Source of the DNA: Candidatus Anstonella stagnisolia
GTDB taxonomy: Archaea > Micrarchaeota > Micrarchaeia > Anstonellales > Anstonellaceae
Direction of reading: 5' to 3'
Length of the DNA stretch: 64,000 nt
Assembly: GCA_902384585.1 (NCBI GenBank)
Contig: CABMCJ010000002.1
Location: forward strand, 79,062-143,061
The position numbers and the translations under genes are program-made. Shown in pieces: positions 34,274 through 42,963 of this stretch. The notes under the pieces were generated by a model. That model was not told where the DNA came from and made no database searches. It saw nothing but the letters and a program-made list of their open reading frames with translations. How positions within the stretch are numbered: the first letter of the stretch is position 1; each line of letters opens with the position of its first letter.

Positions 34274-35238
34274 AACCCGGCTTCCCCAAACTGCAGGAAG
34301 AATATGCAGAAGATGTAGAATGCGTAGAGCGCAAGCATGAGAGCGCCCTCAAATTTCCCGAACTTCTTTTTAACTGCCGCAATGTACAGGAAAACAACGT
34401 TTGCTACTATGGAGAAGAGAAGCGCTGCCATGAAGACTTTTAGCTGCACGGATATGGGGCTTATCACCGCGCCTATGCCAAGCACGAGCGTGAGGTTTGC
34501 AACGCAGCTGCCTATCGCATCCCCCAGCGCAAGCCCGTACTGCTTTTTGCGTATTGCAGCAAGCGCGATTGAGATTTCAGGAAGGGAGGTGCCCACTGCG
34601 ATTATGGTTGCGCCCATGAAGCTTTCGCTGAGCCCAAGCCCCTCCGCAAGCTGCAGGGAGGAGGCGACCACTATCATTGAGCTAAGCACTACTGCGACAA
34701 GGCTTATTGCAAAAAGCAGGAAGTATATCGCGCCGTCGCGCACGTCCAGTTTTTTGGAACTCTCATAAGCGGGCATTTCGTCCTTGCTTGCGGACTGCGT
34801 CATGTACCAGCCTGCGACCGCGAGCAGGAGGAGCCCTTCGAAAAGCCCAAGGGTGCTGCCTGCGACCTGCGAGCGGAAGATAATGTATATTGTGATTAGG
34901 GTGGAGAGGAGAAGGACGAGCGCGATTTCCTTGAGGTTTTTGCGGCTTACCGGGAAGCCGTAAAGGTATGCGCCTGCGCCGAGTATTACGAGGATGTTTG
35001 CAATGTTTGCGCCAAACACGTTGCCTGCCGCAAGCGCCCCTTCTTTGGCGGTTGAGGAGATTATGGAAATTGCGACTTCAGGAAGCGAGGTTGCGAGAGC
35101 GATGAAGAGAAAGCCCATCCCTACCTGCCCTATCTTGAGCATCCTTGCGAGCTTTGCGGCATTCTCAACTACCAGTGAGGAGGACCTTGCAAGTATGTAG
35201 AGGAAGAGAAGCAGGAGTATGAAGGGGATTTCAAGCAT
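34270..35238 (-). CDS. sodium/calcium exchanger family (CaCA) antiporter
   Basis: The 322-residue protein has about ten membrane segments and the two alpha-repeats expected: GMGFLFIALATSLPEVAISI and GATIIAVGTSLPEISIALAA. The acidic loop between halves (SKDEMPAYESSKKLDVRD) is short. It exchanges Ca2+ (or another cation) for Na+ or H+. Stop overlaps the end of the convergent PRODH gene by 4 bp. Confidence 0.92.
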   Translation of the reverse strand: MLEIPFILLLLFLYILARSSSLVVENAAKLARMLKIGQVGMGFLFIALATSLPEVAISIISSTAKEGALAAGNVFGANIANILVILGAGAYLYGFPVSRKNLKEIALVLLLSTLITIYIIFRSQVAGSTLGLFEGLLLLAVAGWYMTQSASKDEMPAYESSKKLDVRDGAIYFLLFAISLVAVVLSSMIVVASSLQLAEGLGLSESFMGATIIAVGTSLPEISIALAAIRKKQYGLALGDAIGSCVANLTLVLGIGAVISPISVQLKVFMAALLFSIVANVVFLYIAAVKKKFGKFEGALMLALYAFYIFCIFFLQFGEAGF

Positions 35239-35355
35239 GCAAAACTAATGCAAGAAAGGTATTTAGTGCTTGCTATGCGGGCTGTTTTTATGCCGGAAAG
35301 CGGCTGCTGCGGGCGCCAATGCCAGGCGTGAAGGAAGGCTGGGCGCAAGCTTGCT

Positions 35356-36105
35356 TTAGGCAGGGAGGATTGCTGCGATGAGGCATATTATGCCCGCGCC
35401 CACGAGCACGAAAAAGAGCTGCAATGCGAGGTGCCTTATGTCATGGTGCTTGGAGATTTCCGGGAAAAGGTCGGAAGTTGAAATGTAAATGAGGCTGCCT
35501 GCTGCAAGCGCGGTCGCATACGGGATAAGGCCTTCAAAGGAGGAGAGGAAGAAAAAGCCCGCGAGAGTGCCGATTATTGCGGTTGTTGCGGAAAGGAAAT
35601 TGTACAGGAGCGCGGTGTTTTTCCGAAAGCCCGCGTTGAGGAGGACTGCGAAGTCCCCAAGCTCCTGCGGTATTTCGTGCGCTATTATTGCGATTGTGGT
35701 GACTATCCCTACAGGGACGCTCACAAGGTATGCGGACGCGATAATTATGCCGTCAAGGAAATTATGCACCCCGTCCCCAACTAAATTCATGTACCCCACG
35801 GATTTCTTTGAGTATACGTTGCACTTTGAAATCTGGCAGTGGTGCCAGTGCATGAAGGATTCTATGAAGAGGAAGAGGATTATGCCGCCGAAAACGAAAA
35901 AGGGCGCTGCCTTTGGGGCGCCTGCGAGGGCTTCTGGGAGAAGGTCAAAGAAAGCTGCCGCAAGCATGGAGCCTGCCGCAAAGCTCACCAGGATGAGGAG
36001 CGTTTCGTGCGAAATTTTGCTCTTGAAAAAGAAAAGGAGCACGCCCACCAGGGAGATGAGGCTCACTATGAATACGGATGCGAGCGCGTACAGGAAATTG
36101 TCCAT
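35356..36105 (-). CDS. ZIP-family metal transporter
   Basis: The 249-residue protein has about eight hydrophobic segments. The fourth contains VGDGVHNFLDGIIIASAYL and the fifth IIAHEIPQELGDFAVLL, which together form the binuclear metal site of ZIP proteins. A His-containing loop (HWHHCQISKC) could bind metal. It should import Zn2+ or a related divalent ion into the cytoplasm. The 117-bp gap to the exchanger gene holds nothing recognised. Confidence 0.92.
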   Translation of the reverse strand: MDNFLYALASVFIVSLISLVGVLLFFFKSKISHETLLILVSFAAGSMLAAAFFDLLPEALAGAPKAAPFFVFGGIILFLFIESFMHWHHCQISKCNVYSKKSVGYMNLVGDGVHNFLDGIIIASAYLVSVPVGIVTTIAIIAHEIPQELGDFAVLLNAGFRKNTALLYNFLSATTAIIGTLAGFFFLSSFEGLIPYATALAAGSLIYISTSDLFPEISKHHDIRHLALQLFFVLVGAGIICLIAAILPA

Positions 36106-36256
36106 GCAGGGAATTGCGCGGGTAAGTTAATAAGAGATTTGAGCAAAGTTGATAAGTTTGGGCTCATTTTTGGTGCGAAATTATTAAGCCGCGGGAATTT
36201 CATATGTGTTGCCAGAAAGGTTTATATATGGGCTTGAATAGAATTAATGTGATATT

Positions 36257-36937
36257 ATGGGGACAGAATCCGAAGGCTCGGAAAAAGGGGCAAGCATGTT
36301 CGAATGGATAGCACGGGCGTATTCAGGCAGGGTTGCAGTGCCATCGTTGGCAGCAACTGCGGCTAATTTGTATGGCGTACTTAAAATTATGGATGCGGGC
36401 GCTGCCCTGAGCAGGGTTTTGATGGTTGGCGATATCGCGCCAACGCTTTTTGTGATTGGAAGGGAATTGGAAATCTTGGGGACGTTGGTTTTCGGGATTG
36501 GGCTTGTGACCGTCAGGGGAATCAGCAAGAAAACTGCGGAAGCATATGAATGCGTAAAAACATCAAACTGTGTGCTGCAGGCGCAGCCTCAGGCCCAGGC
36601 AGTTCTGGAGCACGTTGCAAAATCAGCCAAATCCTTAAGGATATTCGGGTTATGCATTGCGTCGGGCATTTTGCTTAACATAAGCAGCTGTGTGGTTGAC
36701 ATGTGCGCACCGCAAGTTGAATTTCGCATAATAAAGCCTGAAAAAGAAGAGCAGAAAGAAGAAAAAATTAAGGAACAGCAGAATAATGCAAAAAATATCC
36801 TGACGGGCATGGAACAGAAGGAGGGCGGGAAGAAAATGGAAATTTTGAGGGCGAGGAAAGCCGCTTTTGAAAAATATGCCGGGGAGCGCTATCCGCAACG
36901 CCCTTATGTGCAGAGAATGCAAGCACAGAGAATTTAG
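36257..36937 (+). CDS. membrane protein with C-terminal charged helix, function unknown
   Basis: The 226-residue product has two or three hydrophobic segments (about residues 60-100 and 128-146) and a long Lys/Glu/Gln-rich C-terminal helix (about residues 160-195) that may form a coiled coil. Promoter TTTATATATGG (36221-36231) and GTGATATT precede the ATG. Unknown family, in the set of strongly promoted orphan genes. Confidence 0.65.
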   Translation: MGTESEGSEKGASMFEWIARAYSGRVAVPSLAATAANLYGVLKIMDAGAALSRVLMVGDIAPTLFVIGRELEILGTLVFGIGLVTVRGISKKTAEAYECVKTSNCVLQAQPQAQAVLEHVAKSAKSLRIFGLCIASGILLNISSCVVDMCAPQVEFRIIKPEKEEQKEEKIKEQQNNAKNILTGMEQKEGGKKMEILRARKAAFEKYAGERYPQRPYVQRMQAQRI

Positions 36938-36938
36938 G

Positions 36939-37703
36939 TCAATTTTCTATTGAGTGCCTTATTTTTTCCTGCAATTTCTGCGCACCCATCCATATTCTTG
37001 GGGAGGGGCGGTTCAGGAAGGTATCATCAAGGGAGAAAATTTTGTTGTTTTGGACTGCTGCGAGAGAGCCCCATCCGCTTCTTTTTGCAACTGACGGGAT
37101 GTCGCTTCTCTCCCCAAAGCCGCACCAGTGGAGAACTATTAGGTCGGGGTTGAAGGAAGAAAGCTCAAGAAGATTTGTGGGATAGCTGAAAATTCCTGCG
37201 CGCGAGAAGGGGATGCCGCCTGCGGTTTGCACGAGTTCGGGCACCCAGTTTGCGGATGCAAAGGGAGGGGAATTGAACTCCTCGCAGTAAATTTTTGGGT
37301 GCGAGGGAAAGCCTGAGGATGCGGACTTTATTTGGGCGAGTTTTGCTTTCATTTCAGAGATTACGGTTTTTGCGTCCTCTTCCTTCTGTACTATGCTTCC
37401 TATTTTTTCTATGCTCTTGTAAATTCCTTCAAGGGAAGTCGGGCATACGGAAAGGAGAGGGATGCTTTTTTCTGCTGCCCATTTCTCAAGGGCAGGGGGA
37501 ACGTACATTGAGGCGAGAAGCAGGTTGGGCTTGAGTTTTTCCATTGTGGAAAAATCGTGCGAGGATGTCCAGCTGCCTATTTTGGGAAGCTTTTTTGCAG
37601 CTGGGGGAAAATCGCACAAATGCGTTACGCCTGCGAGAGAAGATTGCGCGCCCAATGCAAAAAGTATTTCCGTGTTGCTTGGGGCAAGGGAAATTATGCG
37701 CAT
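36939..37703 (-). CDS. BtuF-like helical binding protein without signal peptide
   Basis: From the ATG at 37703 (MRIISLAPSNTEILFALG) the product is 254 residues, matching the two-lobed ABC substrate-binding fold used for cobalamin and iron chelates. It begins directly with the mature-domain sequence: no signal peptide, lipobox or anchor is present, and no BtuC/BtuD genes are adjacent. It is therefore predicted cytoplasmic, perhaps a cobinamide/cobalamin-binding or unrelated role. It may connect with the cobalamin adenosyltransferase at 8.4 kb, but that is inference. Three bases separate it from the convergent gene at 36.9 kb. Confidence 0.82.
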   Translation of the reverse strand: MRIISLAPSNTEILFALGAQSSLAGVTHLCDFPPAAKKLPKIGSWTSSHDFSTMEKLKPNLLLASMYVPPALEKWAAEKSIPLLSVCPTSLEGIYKSIEKIGSIVQKEEDAKTVISEMKAKLAQIKSASSGFPSHPKIYCEEFNSPPFASANWVPELVQTAGGIPFSRAGIFSYPTNLLELSSFNPDLIVLHWCGFGERSDIPSVAKRSGWGSLAAVQNNKIFSLDDTFLNRPSPRIWMGAQKLQEKIRHSIEN

Positions 37704-37810
37704 GGGAGGAAAAGGCACAAGAAACTTTTATGCGTTTGCAGGGAGTACAAGCGTTATATTATATAAACTTCTATGCATAAACACTAAATACCAAATTAGT
37801 GGGGGAGGAT

Positions 37811-38590
37811 ATGGGCATTGTTGCACCTTCAGCGATTGCAATGCGAAAGCCGGTAGTTGTATCCATGCCTTTTGGAAAGGAGAGGGTGCATTTGGCGGTT
37901 TTGAGGAGCTGGAGGGAGGGTGCGCGCTTTTTTGAAATGCCGCTTCTTCTTGAGGGGATAAATCTGGAACTAGGGATTAATGCGAAATTGCTCAGCCCGT
38001 GCGCTGCGCAGGAGCTTGCAGACGTGAACAAAAGCGGCAAATGGAAGGAATTTGGGGATGCAAACAAATGGCAGGACTTTTGGTATTTGGGTTTTCCTGC
38101 TGCAACAGGCACGTTGGTTGCGCATGGGAAAGCGGTTATGGAGGACAGAGGGCACGGGATACGGGTGGTTTCTGATAGGCTTGCGCTTGGAAGCCCTATT
38201 TCAAATCTGCAAGAAGGGAACCACGTAGAAATGGTTGTGCCTGGGGAATATAGGCTGAAAAAAGGCGTGCTTGTTGCAAGGGAGATTGAGGGCAGGTGTT
38301 TTGCAAGCGCAGGGAAAGGAATATTGATTACTGTCCCATCCGACAAATTGGAGTACGTTGAGCGCGGTTCGCATAATCTTGTGGAGAGGGTTCCTGCGCA
38401 TCTTCTTTCATGCAAGGAGGATGTGGAGGTTAAGCTTGCGGCAGAGGCAAACATAAGCCCGATTGGGCTTGTGCAGGTTGCAGGGCCGGTGATAAGATTG
38501 CTCAAATTGGCGGCTGATTTTTCTGCAGGGTTCCGCTTTGCGCTTGTTGTGCAGGTTGGGGAAGAAGATGCGAAAGTGCTGAGAAACTGA
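37811..38590 (+). CDS. hypothetical protein
   Basis: The product is 259 residues from the ATG at 37811, preceded by GGGGGAGG. It appears soluble and beta-rich, with segments such as GNHVEMVVPGEYRLKKGVLVA and an Ala-rich C-terminus. No motif is recognised. TATATTATATAA at about 37752-37763 is a plausible promoter, which it partly shares with the divergent BtuF-like gene. Confidence 0.7.
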   Translation: MGIVAPSAIAMRKPVVVSMPFGKERVHLAVLRSWREGARFFEMPLLLEGINLELGINAKLLSPCAAQELADVNKSGKWKEFGDANKWQDFWYLGFPAATGTLVAHGKAVMEDRGHGIRVVSDRLALGSPISNLQEGNHVEMVVPGEYRLKKGVLVAREIEGRCFASAGKGILITVPSDKLEYVERGSHNLVERVPAHLLSCKEDVEVKLAAEANISPIGLVQVAGPVIRLLKLAADFSAGFRFALVVQVGEEDAKVLRN

Positions 38591-39973
38591 TTACCATTTG
38601 TACCTTTTCCCAGAGAACTCGTGCACGTACGCGGAAAGGTAAGTGAAGCCTATGAAAAGCGGGTAGAGGTACACTATTCCTATCAGGGGAAGGATGTGGC
38701 GCGCCTGCGGCTTTTGGCCTGAGATGGAAAAGCTCTTGTGCACAAAATAGCCCCATATCACAAGGGAGATAAGGCCGAATATCATTGCAGAGTCAAGCAG
38801 GAATGGGTCGAACGGGACTGAAATGCCGCTTGCCGCAAGGACTGAGAAGTGCGAAAGCCAGGGGGCAGCATAGTTTATTCCTGCGCGCGCGTAGTTGAGG
38901 AGCGTCCAGAGGATAAAGAGGGCTGCAAAAAAGCCGCTTCCAAGAGTTACGGGGAGGATGAAAAGCCCGAAATTCCCGTGCATGGGGTTTAGGAACATGT
39001 CTATGTACTTGAGCATGTTCATTATGCCGCCGCGGAACCAGCGCAGCCTTTGGCGGTAAAGGGACTTCAATGTTGCAGGCACTTCCGTGAAAACTACTGA
39101 AGTGTGGCAGGCTTTTATTTTCCAGCCGTGCCTCTGCATGCGCAAGGCGATTTCCATATCCTCCGTGAGGTTTTTTTCGTCAAAGCCCCCAAGCTCCTCG
39201 AACATTCTCTTTCTATAGAGCGCCATGGGGCCAGGGGTTACGTACAAGCCGTCTATTGCTGCCACTGTTTTGAAGAAAAAGCCAAAGGAAATCCAGTATT
39301 CTATTTCCTGCACTGCCTGTATGAAGGTTTTTGGAGGGGTCGTGTTTATGAAAAGCACTACGGAGCCCACTTTCTTGTCTGCCTCAAAATATTTCACTGC
39401 GTGCAGGAGCGCATCCTCCTTGGGGTATGTGTCCGAATCCACGCAGCCCACTATCTCGCCCTTTGAGGCTAGTATTCCGGTATTCATTGCGGCTGCCTTT
39501 CCCTCGTTCTTTTCCTTGTGTATTACGCGTATGCCTTTTATGGAGTGCAATTTTTCGCACGAGCCGTCCGTGCTTCCGTCGTCCACTACTGTAATGTCAA
39601 GCTTGCCGGGGTATTGGAGTTTTTGGCACGCCTCCACGCACTTGAAAATCGTGTGGGCGGAATTGAAAGAGGGAATGATGAGGGAGACAGATGGGTATTC
39701 CTTTATGGAAGCCGGCTCCTTGTCCTCCCATGCGCCATCCACCCAGAGCACAAGGTAGCACATGAAAACGAAAATCGTGAAAATGCTGTAAGCCATGAAA
39801 ATTGTCTGGTAGGAGAGAAGGAGCGAAATGAAAATCGCGATTGCGAGAAGCATCATGCCTGCGATTATGATGTTCCGCCGCGCTGGGATGTTTATCTTTG
39901 AGCGCTCAAAGCCCGAAGGTGCGACTGAGCCGTCAAGCAGGCCGGTTTGGGAATCGTAGTGCTTGAGTTCCAT
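38591..39973 (-). CDS. processive family-2 glycosyltransferase, membrane-bound
   Basis: The 460-residue protein has two N-terminal and about three or four C-terminal membrane segments flanking a GT-A domain. Visible are VVDDGSTDGS, the metal/sugar motif DSDTYP, the acceptor-site TEDMEIALRM and QRLRWFRGG (the QxxRW motif), as in hyaluronan, chitin and poly-GlcNAc synthases. It likely polymerises and exports a surface polysaccharide; the sugar is unknown. The region of its start codon is imperfectly duplicated upstream (see 39974-40006). Confidence 0.93.
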   Translation of the reverse strand: MELKHYDSQTGLLDGSVAPSGFERSKINIPARRNIIIAGMMLLAIAIFISLLLSYQTIFMAYSIFTIFVFMCYLVLWVDGAWEDKEPASIKEYPSVSLIIPSFNSAHTIFKCVEACQKLQYPGKLDITVVDDGSTDGSCEKLHSIKGIRVIHKEKNEGKAAAMNTGILASKGEIVGCVDSDTYPKEDALLHAVKYFEADKKVGSVVLFINTTPPKTFIQAVQEIEYWISFGFFFKTVAAIDGLYVTPGPMALYRKRMFEELGGFDEKNLTEDMEIALRMQRHGWKIKACHTSVVFTEVPATLKSLYRQRLRWFRGGIMNMLKYIDMFLNPMHGNFGLFILPVTLGSGFFAALFILWTLLNYARAGINYAAPWLSHFSVLAASGISVPFDPFLLDSAMIFGLISLVIWGYFVHKSFSISGQKPQARHILPLIGIVYLYPLFIGFTYLSAYVHEFSGKRYKW

Positions 39974-40006
39974 CTAATCAGCCGCCCGCAGGCGCTTAAG
40001 TTCCAT
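39974..40006 (-). other. upstream 10-codon frame, duplicated start region
   Basis: On the minus strand ATGGAACTTAAGC opens a frame of 10 codons (MELKRLRAAD) ending in TAG, followed immediately and in frame by the glycosyltransferase ATGGAACTCAAGC. The two copies, each with GCTGAT before ATG, are a tandem near-duplicate of about 33 bp. It may be a leader peptide or a remnant of duplication. Confidence 0.5.
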
Positions 40007-40045
40007 TTTATCAGCAGTCAAGTGAGCACGTGTGCCCTGAAAAAC

Positions 40046-40705
40046 TTACTGGCAGGTTGCACCGTTTGCAACAAGGGAGTTTATGAGAGCCGCCTCGCTT
40101 TGCAATCCGGCTTGCGCGCTCCCGTCGTTTATCACAATTGCGGGCACTGCGCTTATTTTGTACCTGTCCGCGAGGATTTTCACTGGCTCAAGGGAATAGT
40201 CTGCCGGGAAGGCGTATATGCGCACGTTCTTGCAGCGCTTTGCAACGTTTGAGAGGATTGCATTTTGGGAAAGGCAGTCGGGACAAAGGGAATTTTCCTT
40301 GTAGAAGAATGCGAGCGGGATTTCCTCCACGCCGCACGTCTTGCGGTTTTCAAAGCCGGAGACGTACATTGAGCTGAGGCCGAGGAAGTAGGAAAGCTTT
40401 AGCTGCTCGTATTCTGCGTTCAGGATGTTGCTGCGCTCGTAGTCTTGGAGGCGAAGCGCAATGGAGTATGTGCGGTCAAGCTGCGCCTGGCGAAGCGAAA
40501 GAAGGTAGGGGCACTGCTCTTGTGGGGACTTTGCAAGCACGCGCGAGTATTGGGCAAGCACATCCTCTGCCTGCTTTTGCGCGAGCACGGACTCGACGTT
40601 TTTCCTTAGCTCGTTTGCGCGCATGTTGTCTATCTGGGAGACCATTAGGAATGCGAGCAGCACCACGAGAGCCGTAAGGATGCCTGCCTTTAGGAATGGG
40701 TTCAT
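40046..40705 (-). CDS. membrane-anchored thioredoxin-like protein
   Basis: The 219-residue protein begins with one membrane segment (about residues 7-24) and then a helical stalk. A thioredoxin-fold domain follows with CPDC (about residue 138) and the cis-proline region SAVPAIVIN. The redox domain should face outside the cell. Residues 60-125 contain additional cysteines (ECPYL, RKTCGV). It may be an oxidoreductase for exported proteins. A TTTTTAAAGG box near 40729 is the probable promoter. Confidence 0.82.
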   Translation of the reverse strand: MNPFLKAGILTALVVLLAFLMVSQIDNMRANELRKNVESVLAQKQAEDVLAQYSRVLAKSPQEQCPYLLSLRQAQLDRTYSIALRLQDYERSNILNAEYEQLKLSYFLGLSSMYVSGFENRKTCGVEEIPLAFFYKENSLCPDCLSQNAILSNVAKRCKNVRIYAFPADYSLEPVKILADRYKISAVPAIVINDGSAQAGLQSEAALINSLVANGATCQ

Positions 40706-40760
40706 GTGATAATTTTGCCGCTATTGTTTTTAAAGGTCGTGGCGTCGCGGCGTAGCATGC

Positions 40761-41412
40761 TTATTGAGTTGGAGCCTCTGCCTTCGGTGCCAGTATTATC
40801 GCGCCTTCAACTAGTATCGCACATTTGAAGGAAGGGTGGATGTTGAGCTTGATGGTGTATGGGTCGAACCGCAACGCCGGGAATTCTGAGAAGCCACCTT
40901 TTGTCATCTTCAGAAAGAGCATCCCAAACTTTCTGGGAAACCTGCAAAGGAAGGCAGGTTTCTTCATCAACTTTGCCGCCTTGCCTGGATTTTTGGACAA
41001 CATTTCGCACGACTTTTATTGTTTTGGGCTGGATGATAGTTCTTCCCTTATCTACTATGACATGTGCTGGTTTGATATAAAGATAAAGACCTTTTTCATC
41101 ATCAAAAGCTTCTGGCGCAAGGCGTAAAACATCTCTTTCAGGAAGAATCCAGCGGGTTTGCGAATCAACAATGTCCCCTTTTTTGAATTTTTCACCCTCT
41201 GCAGGGTGTGCGACAATTTCGTCGTGCCAGCGGTAGTATACTTTTATTATCGGTCCTGAAGCATCTGGGATTACTGGTCCTTTGTCGTCAAGAGCGTGTG
41301 ATATGAGCCTGCCGCCCATGTCATATGCCATTTGGCGCCCTTCCAAATAACCTCCAGCCTTTCCGGTAATAGTTACTCGCTTGCCTGCGATTAGTATTTG
41401 TTGAGCAGCCAT
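40761..41412 (-). CDS. unknown protein with apparent frameshift and atypical codons
   Basis: The first frame begins MAAQQILIAGKRVTITG and reads convincingly to about LLRIPGVAVRP (near 40865), then ends as HHQAQHPP... at 40807. The adjacent frame continues as YTIKLNIHPSFKCAILVEG and ends EAPTQ at 40761, which looks like the true C-terminus. A one-base shift near 40855-40880 would give about 216 residues. Codons favour CAA, GGA, CCA, AGA and GCA, unlike the neighbours (CAG, GGG, GCG), suggesting recent acquisition. Soluble and beta-rich; the family is not recognised. Confidence 0.55.
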
Positions 41413-41492
41413 GGGCGCACTTTCCTGCCGTGTGTTAGATTATGGGTTTGGGAGTTTAAAAGGTGGGCAGTATGGGAAGTTGAAAAACAGGA

Positions 41493-41646
41493 AGCCCCCG
41501 ATGGGGATTGAACCCATGGCCTCGTGCTTTATGGAAAACGGGAAATAGACTTCTAATTCTCTTTTCTTTCCCAGGGGTTTCTTTTCTCTTTTAAGAGAAA
41601 AGAAAGCCCTTACCATGCACGCGCTCTACCTCTGAGCTACAGGGGC
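41493..41646 (-). tRNA. tRNA-Thr(GGT) with anticodon-loop intron
   Basis: Acceptor arms GCCCCTG/CGGGGGC, D-arm GCTC/GAGC, anticodon stem CGTGC/GCACG with loop ATGGTAA (U33, anticodon GGT), and T-arm ATGGG-TTCAATC-CCCAT all fold. The intron lies about one base 3' of the anticodon (canonical 37/38 position), is roughly 80 nt, and contains a long hairpin whose arms are TTTCTTTTCTC and GAGAAAAGAAA. No CCA is encoded. It lies 11 bp after the 3' end of purA on the same strand. Confidence 0.92.
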
Positions 41647-41656
41647 GAATAAGTGT

Positions 41657-42958
41657 TTATTTGCGAAAAACGTCTTTTAATACTATTGCGTGCTCCCGCG
41701 AAGGCCCAACGCCTACGAAGTATATGGGCGTGGCAAGTTCTTTTGAGATGAACTCCAAGTACGTGCGCGCATTCTTGGGAAGCGTGTCAAGGGAATTGCC
41801 TGCGCACTTGTCCCAGCCCGCACCCAAATCTTCCCAGCCTGAAAATTCCTTGTAGATGGGAGTGCAAAGCGCAAAGTCCTGGCTCGTGAGCGGCATGTGG
41901 GTTATCTTTTTCCCTTCAAGCTCGTATGCAGTGCATATTTTCACCTTTGGAAAGCCTGCGAGAGTGTCTAAGCGCGTGAATGCGAGCCCTGTCAAGCCGT
42001 TTACTATTTTTGAGTAGCGGAGCGTTACAAGGTCAAGCCAGCCTATGCGGCGAGGGCGCTTTGTAACTGTGCCGAATTCGCCGCCTCGCTCGCGTATTTT
42101 CTCTGCTGTGGAATCAAAAATTTCGCTGGGAACAGGCCCCTCCCCTACGCGGGAAGTGTATACTTTCACTACGCCCACTACTTCGTTTATTGCGGTCGGG
42201 CCTACGCCTGTTCCTGTGCATGCGCCCCCGGCAGTTGTATTTGAGGAGGTGCAGTAGGGGTAAAAGCCGTGGTCTATGTCAAGCATTGTAGCCTGCGCGC
42301 CCTCAAAGAGAACGTTCTTTTTCTTTGAGATTGCATCGTTGAGAATGAAAGAGGCGTCTGCAATGTATTTGCGGCACTCTTTTGAGTAAGAAATGTATTG
42401 GGAAAGGGTTTTCTCCGCGGGCTGCGACGGGCTTTTTCCGTATATCCCAAGCATCCTTTCTTTCAGGTGAAGGAGTTTGGGGAGCTTTTCGTGCAGGGTT
42501 TCCTCGTCGCAAAACTCCTCGAAGCGCAGTCCAAAGCGCGCTGCCTTGTCTGCGTATGTGGGGCCTATTCCACGCCTTGTGGTGCCCGCTGCATTTCCCT
42601 GCTTGTGCTCTTCTTCTGCTGCATCAATGTCCTTGTGTATGGGAAGCACTACGTGGGCCTTTGGGGAAATAAAGAGGTTGGGAGTGATGCCCGCTGCTTT
42701 TAGCTCGGAAAGCTCTGCAAGGAGCTTTTCAGGTTCTATTACAGTGCCGTTCCCTAGGAGGTTTATCTTTTGGGGATGGAGAACGCCGGAGGGGAGAAGG
42801 TTGAACTTGTATTTCTTTCCTCCGTGCATTACGGTGTGCCCTGCGTTTGCGCCGCCGCAAAAGCGCACGATTACCTCTGCTTCCTTTGCATAGAGGTCTA
42901 CGATTTTTCCCTTTCCCTCGTCGCCCCACTGCGCCCCTACTACTATTACTCCGACCAT
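41657..42958 (-). CDS. purA: adenylosuccinate synthetase
   Basis: From ATG 42958 (MVGVIVVGAQWGDEGKGKIVD) the product is about 433 residues. The GTP loop GDEGKGK, IMP-binding NAGHTV and TTRRGIGPTYADK segments are all visible. The enzyme joins IMP and aspartate using GTP on the way to AMP. Many thermophilic archaea have a shorter version of about 340 residues; this one has bacterial/eukaryotic length. It overlaps the adjacent DHH gene slightly at its start. Confidence 0.96.
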   Translation of the reverse strand: MVGVIVVGAQWGDEGKGKIVDLYAKEAEVIVRFCGGANAGHTVMHGGKKYKFNLLPSGVLHPQKINLLGNGTVIEPEKLLAELSELKAAGITPNLFISPKAHVVLPIHKDIDAAEEEHKQGNAAGTTRRGIGPTYADKAARFGLRFEEFCDEETLHEKLPKLLHLKERMLGIYGKSPSQPAEKTLSQYISYSKECRKYIADASFILNDAISKKKNVLFEGAQATMLDIDHGFYPYCTSSNTTAGGACTGTGVGPTAINEVVGVVKVYTSRVGEGPVPSEIFDSTAEKIRERGGEFGTVTKRPRRIGWLDLVTLRYSKIVNGLTGLAFTRLDTLAGFPKVKICTAYELEGKKITHMPLTSQDFALCTPIYKEFSGWEDLGAGWDKCAGNSLDTLPKNARTYLEFISKELATPIYFVGVGPSREHAIVLKDVFRK

Positions 42959-42963
42959 AAATC

